Origin: Stenotrophomonas cyclobalanopsidis
Lineage (GTDB): Bacteria > Pseudomonadota > Gammaproteobacteria > Xanthomonadales > Xanthomonadaceae
Direction: 5' to 3'
Assembly: GCF_008710035.1 (NCBI RefSeq)
Contig: NZ_VYKI01000010.1
Coordinates: forward strand, 23,304-87,303
Length of the DNA stretch: 64,000 nucleotides
Shown: piece after piece, positions 8,183 through 16,388 of the stretch
Position numbering within the stretch: the first letter of the stretch is position 1
How the letters are laid out: the number at the start of each line of letters is the position of its first letter
The notes under the pieces: model-generated
The model's database searches: none
What the model was told of the DNA's origin: nothing
Seen by the model: the letters and a program-made list of their open reading frames with translations, nothing else
Program-made: the position numbers and the translations under genes

Positions 8183-9163
8183 TTACGGACGACGGGCCAG
8201 GGCCTCGACGTCCTTCGCCTTCGGCAGCAGATCCTGCTTGGTCACGCGCAGCGCACCAATGGTCAGCATCGGCACCGCCACCAGGATCGAGGACAGCACC
8301 ACGATCACCGCACCGATCATGTGGGTCTCGGCCAGGCCTTCCATCGAGCTGCCGCCGTACAGGTACAGCGCAAGTGCCGACAGGAAGAACATCACCGCGG
8401 TGATCACCGTACGCGACAGCGTCTGGTTGATCGAACGGTTCAGCACTTCCATCGGCTCGGCACGCAGGCTGCGGAAGTTTTCGCGCACGCGGTCGAAGAC
8501 CACGATGATGTCGTTGATCGCAAAGCCCATCACCGACAACAGGCCGGCCAGCACGGTCAGGTCGAACTCACGACCCAGCAGGGACACGTAAGCCACCGTC
8601 ACGATCAGGTCGAACATCGCCACGATGCTGGCGGTGACCGCGAACTTCCATTCGAAGCGCACCGCAATGTAGATCAGGAAGCCGGCCAGCATGAAGATGG
8701 TGGCGTACAGACCGTTCATCGCCAGGTCCTTGCCGATCTGCGGACCAACGAACTCGTTGCGCAGCACGGTGGCCTGGTTGTCGGCGGTGGACAGCGCCTT
8801 GACCACCGCCGCAGCGGTGGCCTTGTCCTCGGCGGCGGCCGCACCGGTACCCGGGGCGTGCTCACCGTGCGGGGCCAGGCGGATCAGCAGGTCGGTATTG
8901 CCACCGACGCTCTGCACCTGGGCGCCTTCAAAACCATTGTCCTCGAGCTTGGTGCGGACCTGCTCGACGTCCACCGCGTGATCGAAGCGGGCTTCGATCA
9001 GGGTGCCGCCGGTGAAGTCCAGGGCGTAGTTGAAGCCCTTGAAGCCGATGATGCCGATCGATGCCAGGAACACGATGATCGTGACGACCATCGCGACATG
9101 GCGCCAGCGCATGAAGTCGATCTGGGTGTCGTTCGGGAGGATGTGCAGCGGAAAAATTTTCAT
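8183..9163 (-). CDS. secF: Protein translocase subunit SecF
   Basis: A 326-residue inner-membrane subunit of the SecDF-YajC complex, which uses the proton gradient to help pull secreted proteins through SecYEG. One membrane segment lies near the N terminus (about 23-42), followed by a periplasmic region (about 45-150) and five more membrane helices. The family segments DFTGGTL near residue 49 and GFAINDIIVVFDR in the cytoplasmic half are present. A 30-residue alanine/glycine-rich stretch near residues 105-120 (APGTGAAAAEDKATAAA) is longer than in E. coli. It lies 15 bases after secD and shares its transcript. Confidence 0.96.
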   Translation of the reverse strand: MKIFPLHILPNDTQIDFMRWRHVAMVVTIIVFLASIGIIGFKGFNYALDFTGGTLIEARFDHAVDVEQVRTKLEDNGFEGAQVQSVGGNTDLLIRLAPHGEHAPGTGAAAAEDKATAAAVVKALSTADNQATVLRNEFVGPQIGKDLAMNGLYATIFMLAGFLIYIAVRFEWKFAVTASIVAMFDLIVTVAYVSLLGREFDLTVLAGLLSVMGFAINDIIVVFDRVRENFRSLRAEPMEVLNRSINQTLSRTVITAVMFFLSALALYLYGGSSMEGLAETHMIGAVIVVLSSILVAVPMLTIGALRVTKQDLLPKAKDVEALARRP

Positions 9164-9178
9164 GTGCGTGTCGTCCCG

Positions 9179-11035
9179 TCAGATGGCCACGTTCTGGAGC
9201 TTCTTGCGACGGCCATAGATCAGCGTCGCCAGGGCGCGCGACACGGTGATCGCAGTGAACATCGAGGCGAAAATACCGATGATCATGGTCAGGGCGAAGC
9301 CCTTCAGCGGACCCGTGCCGAAGGCGAACAGGGCCACACCGACGATCAGGCCGGTCAGGTTGGCGTCAAGAATCGTGCCCGACGCACGTTCGTAACCGGT
9401 CACGATCGCGGTCTTGCCCGGCACGCCGGCACGCAGCTCTTCACGGATACGCTCGTTGATCAGCACGTTGGCGTCCACCGACAGGCCGACCGACAACGCC
9501 AGGCCGGCGAAGCCAGGCAGGGTCATCGTCGCGCCGAACAGCGACATCACTGCCACCACGATCAGCAGGTTGAACAGCATCGCCAGCGAGGTGATCAGGC
9601 CGAACATGCGGTAGTAGATGGTGAAGAACACCAGGGTGAACAGGAACGCGTAGACCACCGCGGTGATACCGTTCTTGACGTTCTCCGCACCCAGGCTCGG
9701 GCCGACCACGCGCTCTTCGACGAAGTCCATCGGCGCTGCCAGCGAGCCGGACTTCAGCAGCTTGGCCAGGTCCTCGGCTTCCTTCTTCTGCAGACCGGTG
9801 GTCTGGAAGTTCTTGCCGAACACGCCGTTGATGTTGGCCACCGAGATCACCTCCTCGTTGACCTTGAAGCCACGCACCTCCTGGCCGTCAACGACCGTCA
9901 CGGTCGGCACGCGCTCGGTGTACACCACGGCCATCGGCTTGTTTACGTTGGCGCTGGTGAAGTCGAACATGCGCTGGCCACCGACGTTGTTCAGCGTCAC
10001 GCTGACCGCCGGGGCACCGCTGCTGGTGTCGGTCACCGCCTGTGCGCCGACCATCTGGTCGCCGGTGACGATCACGCGCTTGTTCAGCAGCACCGGACCA
10101 CCGCCTTCACGACGCTGGTAGACCTTGGCTTCCGGCGGGATGCGGCCGGAGGCGATCGCGTCCTGCGCATTGCCCTCGACCACCGCACGGTATTCCAGCG
10201 TGGCGGTGGCACCGATCATGCGCTTGGCTTCGGCGGTGTCCTGCACGCCCGGCAGCTGCACGACCACGCGGTCGGCACCCTGGCGCTGGATGATCGGCTC
10301 GGCCACGCCCAGCTGGTTCACGCGGTTGCGCAGGGTGTTGATGTTCTGCTCGATGGCGCCGTTGGCGATCTGCGAGATCTCGGTGTCCGGGATGGTCACC
10401 GTGATGCGGCTGCCGCTGACGTCGTAACCCAGGGTCGGCTGCGACTTGACCAGCGCCGTGCGGGCGTTGGCAGCGGCATCGTCACCGGCCGACGGGCTCA
10501 GGTTGGCCACGATGGTGTTGTCAGCGCGGCGTTCGACCGACTGGTACGGAATGCGCGCGTCACGCAGGGTGCTGCGCACGTCTTCGGTGTAGGCGTCCAG
10601 GCGCTTGTCCAGCGCAGCCTTCTGGTCGACCTGCAGCACGAAGTGCACGCCACCCTGCAGGTCCAGGCCCAGCACCATCGGGCGGCCGCCCAGCTTGGCC
10701 AGCCAGTCCGGCACGGTCGAGGCCAGGTTCAGGGCCACCGTGTAGTTCTCGCCGACGGTGTCACGCAGCGCATCGCTGGCCGCGGACTGGGCCTTCAGGT
10801 CCGGCAGGCGGACGATCAGGCTTTCCCCTTCCTTCTCGGCGCCGATCGTGGTGATACCGGCCTTCTTCAGGTCGGCCAGCACACGGTCGCGCAGCGCGTC
10901 GTCGACCGTACCGCCACGGTTGGCGGTGATCTGGACGGCGGGGTCCTTCTGGTAGATGTTGGGCAGCGCGTACAGGGCACTGAGCGCCAGTACGATCAGG
11001 ATGACGACGTACTTCCAGCGTGGAAATTCGAGCAT
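9179..11035 (-). CDS. secD: Protein translocase subunit SecD
   Basis: A 618-residue partner of SecF. It has an N-terminal membrane helix (about 8-25), a large periplasmic region including the P1 head (DLQGGVHFVLQVD near 155), and five C-terminal helices. The conserved segments DFVEERVVGPSLG, DANVLINERIREEL and GTGPLKGFAL mark the SecD family; the Asp in the DANVLI segment is part of the proton path. ATG at 11035 is chosen over an ATG 24 bases upstream, because MLEFPRWKYVV matches the family start. It lies 61 bases downstream of yajC. Confidence 0.96.
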   Translation of the reverse strand: MLEFPRWKYVVILIVLALSALYALPNIYQKDPAVQITANRGGTVDDALRDRVLADLKKAGITTIGAEKEGESLIVRLPDLKAQSAASDALRDTVGENYTVALNLASTVPDWLAKLGGRPMVLGLDLQGGVHFVLQVDQKAALDKRLDAYTEDVRSTLRDARIPYQSVERRADNTIVANLSPSAGDDAAANARTALVKSQPTLGYDVSGSRITVTIPDTEISQIANGAIEQNINTLRNRVNQLGVAEPIIQRQGADRVVVQLPGVQDTAEAKRMIGATATLEYRAVVEGNAQDAIASGRIPPEAKVYQRREGGGPVLLNKRVIVTGDQMVGAQAVTDTSSGAPAVSVTLNNVGGQRMFDFTSANVNKPMAVVYTERVPTVTVVDGQEVRGFKVNEEVISVANINGVFGKNFQTTGLQKKEAEDLAKLLKSGSLAAPMDFVEERVVGPSLGAENVKNGITAVVYAFLFTLVFFTIYYRMFGLITSLAMLFNLLIVVAVMSLFGATMTLPGFAGLALSVGLSVDANVLINERIREELRAGVPGKTAIVTGYERASGTILDANLTGLIVGVALFAFGTGPLKGFALTMIIGIFASMFTAITVSRALATLIYGRRKKLQNVAI

Positions 11036-11096
11036 TGCTTGGGTCCCGCGCGGCGCCATCCCCGGCGCCGCGGTTGTGCATCGGAAAGGGAGTGGC

Positions 11097-11441
11097 TTAC
11101 TGGGCCGACTTCAGGGTACCGGCCGGCAGCACGTTGCCGACAGCGCCCTTCTGCACGCGGATGCGCACGTTGTCAGCCACTTCGATGGTGATGAAGTTGT
11201 CGCCGATGTCGGTGACCACGCCGGCGATGCCGCCGTTGGTCAGCACTTCGTCACCGCGCTTGATCTTCTCCAGCATGGCCTTGTGCTCCTTCTGCCGCTT
11301 CATCTGCGGGCGGATCATCAGGAAGTACATGATGGCGATCAGGATGATCGGGAACAGCAGCGTGGTCAGGCCCATGCCCTGCGGTTGGCCACCGGCGGCC
11401 TGGGCGTGGGCGGCGGGAATCAGGAAAGCAAGCAGGTTCAT
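11097..11441 (-). CDS. yajC: Preprotein translocase subunit YajC
   Basis: A 114-residue small membrane protein that joins SecD and SecF. One transmembrane helix spans about 24-43 and is followed by the family motif MIRPQMKRQKEHKAMLEKIK and GDEVLTNGGIAG. The cytoplasmic tail is basic. A good AAAGGA precedes the ATG. Gene order queA-tgt-yajC-secD-secF is the common gammaproteobacterial arrangement. Confidence 0.96.
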   Translation of the reverse strand: MNLLAFLIPAAHAQAAGGQPQGMGLTTLLFPIILIAIMYFLMIRPQMKRQKEHKAMLEKIKRGDEVLTNGGIAGVVTDIGDNFITIEVADNVRIRVQKGAVGNVLPAGTLKSAQ

Positions 11442-11577
11442 CGTTGGTCCTTTGGTTGGGCGGCGCTCAGGCCCGTTTGACGGGCGCAGGGTGTCGACCG
11501 CGGATCTGGGTCAGCCTTGAAGTATGCCACGGCCCCGGACGTTCGTCCTTGGGCCGTTCGGCAGGGGTGCTCTGGGG

Positions 11578-12708
11578 TCACAGGGGCGGCGCGACCGCCC
11601 CGCGTGCTGCGTAGAAGGACTCGCGGAAGGCCTGGAAGGTTCCCGCCTCGATGGCCGCGCGGATGTCAGCCATCAGTTTCTCGTAGTAGAACAGGTTGTG
11701 CAGGGTACCCAGCATCGGCGCCAGCATCTCGTTGCAGCGGTCCAGGTGGCGCAGGTACGAGCGGGTGTAGCCGCCGCTGCAGGCCACGCAGCCGCAGCCC
11801 GGCTCGATCGGGTCCAGGTCGCGCGCGTACTGCGAGTTGCGGATGCGTACGGTGCCGAACGAGGTGAAATAGTGGCCATTGCGGGCATTGCGGGTCGGCA
11901 TCACGCAATCGAACATGTCCACGCCACGGGCCACGCCCTCGACCAGGTCTTCCGGCCGGCCCACGCCCATCAGGTAGCGCGGGCGGTCGCCCGGCAGTTC
12001 CGGGTCCAGGTGGTCGAGCATGGCGTTGCGCTCGTGCTCCGGCTCGCCCACGGCCAGGCCACCGATGGCGTAGCCGTCGAAACCGATCGCCTGCAGGGCC
12101 TCGGCCGAGCGGCTGCGCAGGTCGGTGTGCACGCCACCCTGGACGATGCCGAACAGCGCCGCGTCATTGCCCAGCTCGTCATGCGCGTTGCGGCTGCGCT
12201 GCGCCCAGCGCAGGCTCAGCTCCATCGAACGGCGGGCAACATCCTCGGTGGCCGGGTACGGGGTGCACTCGTCGAAGATCATCACCACGTCCGAATCGAG
12301 CACCTTCTGGATCTTCATGCTCTCTTCCGGGCCCAGGAACACGCGGGCACCGTCGGTGGGCGAGGCAAAGGTCACGCCCTGCTCGGTGATCTTGCGGCGG
12401 TGGGCCAGCGAGAACACCTGGAAGCCGCCGGAGTCGGTCAGGATCGGGCCATCCCACTGGCAGAAGCCATGCAGGCCGCCGTGGTCGGCGATGATGTCCA
12501 GGCCCGGCCGCAGGTACAGGTGGAAGGTGTTGCCGAGGATGATCTCGGCGCCCAGCGCGCGCACCTGGTCCGGCAGGATGCCCTTGACCGAGCCATAGGT
12601 TCCCACCGGCATGAAGGCCGGCGTTTCCACCGTGCCACGCGGGAAGGTCAGGCGGCCACGGCGGGCACGGCCGTCGCGGGTCTGGAGCTGGAACTGCAAT
12701 CGGGACAT
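11578..12708 (-). CDS. tgt: tRNA-guanine transglycosylase
   Basis: A 376-residue enzyme that swaps guanine 34 of GUN-anticodon tRNAs for preQ1, in the queuosine pathway. The active-site block [11 protein letters not shown] carries the general base Asp92. The nucleophile is the Asp in [13 protein letters not shown]. The zinc site CGCVAC plus a following His is near residues 308-340. Length is standard. A short hairpin lies in its 5' leader, and it follows queA, the next enzyme of the same pathway, on the same strand. Confidence 0.97.
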   Translation of the reverse strand: MSRLQFQLQTRDGRARRGRLTFPRGTVETPAFMPVGTYGSVKGILPDQVRALGAEIILGNTFHLYLRPGLDIIADHGGLHGFCQWDGPILTDSGGFQVFSLAHRRKITEQGVTFASPTDGARVFLGPEESMKIQKVLDSDVVMIFDECTPYPATEDVARRSMELSLRWAQRSRNAHDELGNDAALFGIVQGGVHTDLRSRSAEALQAIGFDGYAIGGLAVGEPEHERNAMLDHLDPELPGDRPRYLMGVGRPEDLVEGVARGVDMFDCVMPTRNARNGHYFTSFGTVRIRNSQYARDLDPIEPGCGCVACSGGYTRSYLRHLDRCNEMLAPMLGTLHNLFYYEKLMADIRAAIEAGTFQAFRESFYAARGAVAPPL

Positions 12709-12721
12709 GGAACGGTCGTTC

Positions 12722-12737
12722 AGGCAAATAGTTGCCT
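12722..12737 (-). promoter_or_regulatory. Hairpin in the tgt 5' leader
   Basis: A perfect 6-bp inverted repeat (AGGCAA/TTGCCT, 4-base loop) ends 14 bases upstream of the tgt start codon, where it would affect ribosome access. It is AT-richer than its surroundings. Function is not known; it does not resemble a preQ1 riboswitch closely enough to name it one. Confidence 0.4.
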
Positions 12738-12763
12738 ATTGTCTCCGAAAGAGGCCGCTGTCG

Positions 12764-12867
12764 GTAGCGCCGGGCCATGCCCGGAGGAGACGGCCAGGGG
12801 TACCGGGTTCATCCACGCATGGCGTTGATATCACCCCCAGGGGTGCGCACCAGCGATGCGCACCCAC
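12764..12867. repeat. SMAG/REP palindromes between queA and tgt
   Basis: 12764-12784 begins GTAGCGCCGGGCC. 12811-12830 is a degenerate ATCCACGCATGGCG type. 12841-12867 is a GGGTGCGC/GCGCACCC palindrome. They separate queA and tgt by 175 bases, although the two genes are usually cotranscribed. Confidence 0.7.
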
Positions 12868-12883
12868 CACCCGCAGGCAGAGG

Positions 12884-13951
12884 TCAGCCCGCCTGCGGGA
12901 ACAGCAGCATCGCGTCGCCGTAGCTGAAGAAGCGGTAGCGCTGCTCGATCGCGTGCCGGTAGGCCTCGAACACGCGGTCCTTGCCGGCGAACGCGGAGAT
13001 CATCATCAACAGCGTGCTTTCCGGCAGGTGGAAGTTGGTCACCATCGCGTCGACGCTGCGGATGCGGTAGCCCGGGGTGATGAAGATCTGGGTCTCGCCG
13101 GCAAACGGCAGCAGCTCGCCGTCGCGCATCGCGCTTTCCAGCGCGCGCACCACGGTGGTGCCCACGCCGATCACCCGGCCGCCCGCATCACGGGTGCGGC
13201 GCACCTGCTGGACCAGCTCCGCACCCACGTTCAGCCACTCGCGGTGCATCACGTGGTCCTTCAGGTCATCGGCACGCACCGGCTGGAAGGTGCCCGCACC
13301 CACGTGCAGGGTGACGTGGCCGAAATCCACGCCCTTGGCCTTCAGCGCCGCCAGCAGCGGCTCGTCGAAGTGCAGGCCGGCGGTCGGTGCGGCCACCGCG
13401 CCCACTTCACGGGCGAACACGGTCTGGTAGCGCTCGCGGTCGTCCAGGCCCGGCTCGCGCTGGATGTAGGGCGGCAGCGGCAGGCGGCCGGCATGCAGCA
13501 GCCACTGCTCCAGCGATTCGGGCACGTGGAACTGCAGCACGTAGAACTCGCCGTCGCGGCCCAGCACCTCGGCCTCGCCACCGGCATCCAGGGCGATGCG
13601 GCTGCCGGCCTTGGGCGACTTGCTGGCACCGACCTGGGCACGCGCCTGCTGGGCACCGAGCAGCCGCTCGATCAGGATCTCGACGCGGCCACCGCTGGCC
13701 TTCTGCCCGAACAGGCGCGCCGGGATCACCCGGGTGTCGTTGAACACCATCAGGTCGCCCGGCTGCAGCAGCGACGGCAGGTCGCGCACCTGCACATCGG
13801 TGAAGGCGGCCGGTGCCGGCGGCACCAGCATCAGACGGCTGGCCGAGCGTTCGGCCAGGGGCGCCTGGGCAATCAGTTCGGCCGGCAGGTCGTAGTGGAA
13901 ATCGGACTTCTTCAAGGCAGTGATCGGCAACAGGTCGGCAATGGCGCGCAT
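12884..13951 (-). CDS. queA: S-adenosylmethionine:tRNA ribosyltransferase-isomerase
   Basis: A 355-residue enzyme that transfers the ribosyl part of S-adenosylmethionine to preQ1-tRNA to form epoxyqueuosine. The family blocks are DFHYDLPAELIAQAPL near the N terminus, VFNDTRVIPARLFG, AAPTAGLHFDEPLL and FHLPESTLLMMISAFAGKD. ATG at 13951 is chosen. It adds about 11 residues to the shortest family start (a TTG before KKSDFHYDL), and neither has a strong ribosome binding site. First gene of the queA-tgt-yajC-secDF block. Confidence 0.95.
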   Translation of the reverse strand: MRAIADLLPITALKKSDFHYDLPAELIAQAPLAERSASRLMLVPPAPAAFTDVQVRDLPSLLQPGDLMVFNDTRVIPARLFGQKASGGRVEILIERLLGAQQARAQVGASKSPKAGSRIALDAGGEAEVLGRDGEFYVLQFHVPESLEQWLLHAGRLPLPPYIQREPGLDDRERYQTVFAREVGAVAAPTAGLHFDEPLLAALKAKGVDFGHVTLHVGAGTFQPVRADDLKDHVMHREWLNVGAELVQQVRRTRDAGGRVIGVGTTVVRALESAMRDGELLPFAGETQIFITPGYRIRSVDAMVTNFHLPESTLLMMISAFAGKDRVFEAYRHAIEQRYRFFSYGDAMLLFPQAG

Positions 13952-14161
13952 TGTACGTCCAGCGCCTGAGAGCCGGCGTGCTTCGTGCCGAACGTCGGGC
14001 AATATGCTGCTATGCAGCAGGTTTCTGCGGGGTTATCGCGCAAAAAAACAAGTGCTAGCATCGGGAAGGAAGTCCGCAGCACGAGTCCGCCCCAAGCGCG
14101 CGTGATGACGCGCGTTTTGCGTTTGAAGGCCCGTGCGACCCAACGTTTCAGGAGATCTGCA

Positions 14162-15658
14162 ATGAGCTTCATCGAACGCCTCGCCCCCCTCCGCGCCCAG
14201 CCCGGCACCCGCCTCACCACCGGCCTGGACGACGCCACCCTGACCGCACTGTCCGCCCGCCACCCGCAGCTGGTCGCTGCCGTGGACGCCGCCGCCGCCG
14301 AGTTCGCGCGCGTGCAGCAGGAACTGGGGCCGCTGCTGGCGCAGGACGAGCAGGCGCAGATCGATGCAATGCAGGACGGCTTCGTCAATTTCTATGCCGA
14401 TGATGCGGTGACCCCGTATGTGGCACTGGCCGCACGCGGCCCGTGGGTGGTCACCCTGAAGGGCGCGGTGCTGTACGACGCGGGCGGCTACGGCATGCTC
14501 GGCTTCGGCCACACCCCTGATGCGGTGCTCGAAGCGATGTCTCGCCCGCAGGTGATGGCCAACATCATGACCCCGAGCCTGTCGCAGCAGCGCTTCATCA
14601 CCGCCCTGCGCGCAGAGATCGGCCACCGTCGCGGCGGCTGCCCGTTTGCCCGTTTCATGTGCCTGAATTCCGGTTCCGAAGCGGTCGGCCTGGCCGCGCG
14701 CATTGCCGACGTCAACGCCAAGCTGCAGACCGACCCGGGCGCGCGCCATGCCGGCGCCGCCATCAAGCGCGTGGTGATCAAGGGCAGCTTCCACGGCCGC
14801 ACCGATCGCCCGGCGCTGTATTCCGATTCCAGCCGCAAGAGCTACCAGCAGCACCTGGCCAGCTACCGTGGCGAGGACTCGGTGATCACCGTCGCGCCGT
14901 ACGACGAGGCTGGCCTGCGCCAGGTGTTCGAGGATGCAGAGCGCAACCAGTGGTTCATCGAAGCGGTGTTCCTTGAGCCGGTGATGGGCGAAGGAGACCC
15001 GGGCCGTTCGGTGCCGCAAGCGTTCTATGCGGTGGCCCGCGAACTGACCCGCGCCCACGGCAGCCTGCTGCTGCTCGATTCGATCCAGGCCGGCCTGCGT
15101 GCCCACGGCGTGCTGTCGGTGGTGGATTACCCAGGCTTCGAAGGCCTCGACCCGCCGGACATGGAAACCTATTCCAAGGCGCTCAATGCCGCGCAGTACC
15201 CGCTGTCGGTGCTGGCGGTGACCGAGCATGCCGCGCAGCTGTACCGCAAGGGCATCTACGGCAACACCATGACCAGCAACCCGCGTGCGCTGGACGTGGC
15301 CTGCGCCACCCTGGCCCAGCTGACCCCGCAGGTGCGCGCCAACATCGCCGAACGCGGCGCCGAGGCGGTGCGCAAGCTGGAACAGCTGAAGAGCGAGCTG
15401 GGCGGGCTGATCACCAAGGTGCAGGGCACCGGCCTGCTGTTCTCCTGCGAGCTGGCCCCGCAGTTCAAGTGCTATGGCGCCGGTTCCACCGAGGAGTGGC
15501 TGCGCCAGCACGGCATCAACGTGATCCACGGTGGCGAGAACTCGCTGCGCTTCACCCCGCACTTCGGCATGGACAGCGACGAGCTGGACCTGCTGGTGGG
15601 CCTGGTCGGCCGCGCCCTGCGTGAAGGCCCGCGCCGTGAGCAGGCCGCCGCCGCGTAA
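14162..15658 (+). CDS. Class III PLP-dependent aminotransferase
   Basis: A 498-residue aminotransferase of the class III (omega-aminotransferase) fold; the amino donor is not predictable. The glycine-rich phosphate site NSGSEAVGLA is near residue 171. The cofactor-ring Asp is in LLLLDSIQAGLR; most relatives read DEVQTG, so the residue after Asp is unusual. The probable PLP lysine is in YSKALNAAQYP. Start ATG at 14162 follows CAGGAGATCTGCA, a strong site. The 200-base upstream gap, shared with divergent queA, contains a possible extended -10 (TGCTAGCAT, near 14053). No pathway partner adjoins it. Confidence 0.85.
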   Translation: MSFIERLAPLRAQPGTRLTTGLDDATLTALSARHPQLVAAVDAAAAEFARVQQELGPLLAQDEQAQIDAMQDGFVNFYADDAVTPYVALAARGPWVVTLKGAVLYDAGGYGMLGFGHTPDAVLEAMSRPQVMANIMTPSLSQQRFITALRAEIGHRRGGCPFARFMCLNSGSEAVGLAARIADVNAKLQTDPGARHAGAAIKRVVIKGSFHGRTDRPALYSDSSRKSYQQHLASYRGEDSVITVAPYDEAGLRQVFEDAERNQWFIEAVFLEPVMGEGDPGRSVPQAFYAVARELTRAHGSLLLLDSIQAGLRAHGVLSVVDYPGFEGLDPPDMETYSKALNAAQYPLSVLAVTEHAAQLYRKGIYGNTMTSNPRALDVACATLAQLTPQVRANIAERGAEAVRKLEQLKSELGGLITKVQGTGLLFSCELAPQFKCYGAGSTEEWLRQHGINVIHGGENSLRFTPHFGMDSDELDLLVGLVGRALREGPRREQAAAA

Positions 15659-15760
15659 CCCGCGCCAACGCGTCATAATTGACCAACACCCCGCCCGCGA
15701 CCGCCGACCCGGTTGCCGGCGGGGCGTTTTCGTTTCCGCACCAAGAGACAGGAATCCCCC

Positions 15761-16354
15761 ATGAAGTCCCTCTGCGTCTACTGTGGCTCCAACGCTGGCA
15801 GCAAGCCGGTCTACACCGAACGCGCCATGGCGCTGGGCGACCGCATCGCCCGCGATGGCATGCGCCTGGTCTACGGCGGCGGCAACGTCGGCCTGATGGG
15901 CACCGTCGCCAATGCCGTGCTCGCCGCTGGCGGTGAAGTGACCGGCGTCATCCCGCGCCAGCTGGCCGACTGGGAAGTGGCCCACCGCGGCCTGACCGAA
16001 CTGGAGATCGTCGGTTCGATGCATGAGCGCAAGTCGCGCATGTTCGATCTGTCCGACGGCTTCGTCGCCCTGCCTGGCGGCTTCGGCACCATGGAAGAGA
16101 TCTTCGAGATGCTCACCTGGCGCCAGCTTGGCATCGGCAACAAGCCCTGCGCCTTCCTCGACGTGGACGGCTTCTACGCCCCGCTGATCGGCATGATCGA
16201 CCGCATGGTGGAAGAGCGCTTCCTGCACCCGGAACAGCGCCAGGACCTGTGGTACGGCTCGGACATCGACGAGATGCTGGCCTGGATGCAGGCCTACAAG
16301 CCGGCGCAGGCCTCGAAGTGGATCGACGAGAAGCGCCGCGCCGCGCTGCGTTGA
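15761..16354 (+). CDS. LOG family protein (TIGR00730 type)
   Basis: A 197-residue Rossmann-fold protein of the LOG family. Characterised members hydrolyse nucleoside 5'-monophosphates such as cytokinin ribotides to base and ribose phosphate. The nucleotide site GGGNVGLMG is near residue 39, and the hallmark PGGFGTMEE lies near 105, preceded by MHERKSRM. Start ATG at 15761 is chosen; the frame runs 48 bases further upstream but the family begins MKSLCVYCGS. It follows the aminotransferase by 102 bases. Confidence 0.92.
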   Translation: MKSLCVYCGSNAGSKPVYTERAMALGDRIARDGMRLVYGGGNVGLMGTVANAVLAAGGEVTGVIPRQLADWEVAHRGLTELEIVGSMHERKSRMFDLSDGFVALPGGFGTMEEIFEMLTWRQLGIGNKPCAFLDVDGFYAPLIGMIDRMVEERFLHPEQRQDLWYGSDIDEMLAWMQAYKPAQASKWIDEKRRAALR

Positions 16355-16388
16355 ACCTGGCCGGGTGAATCCGGACCTGCGCGGTGGC

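Noticed and set aside
8051..11191. A 1046-codon plus-strand open frame
   Set aside because: It lies opposite secF and secD, whose protein sequences are unmistakable; composition is typical of antisense translation.
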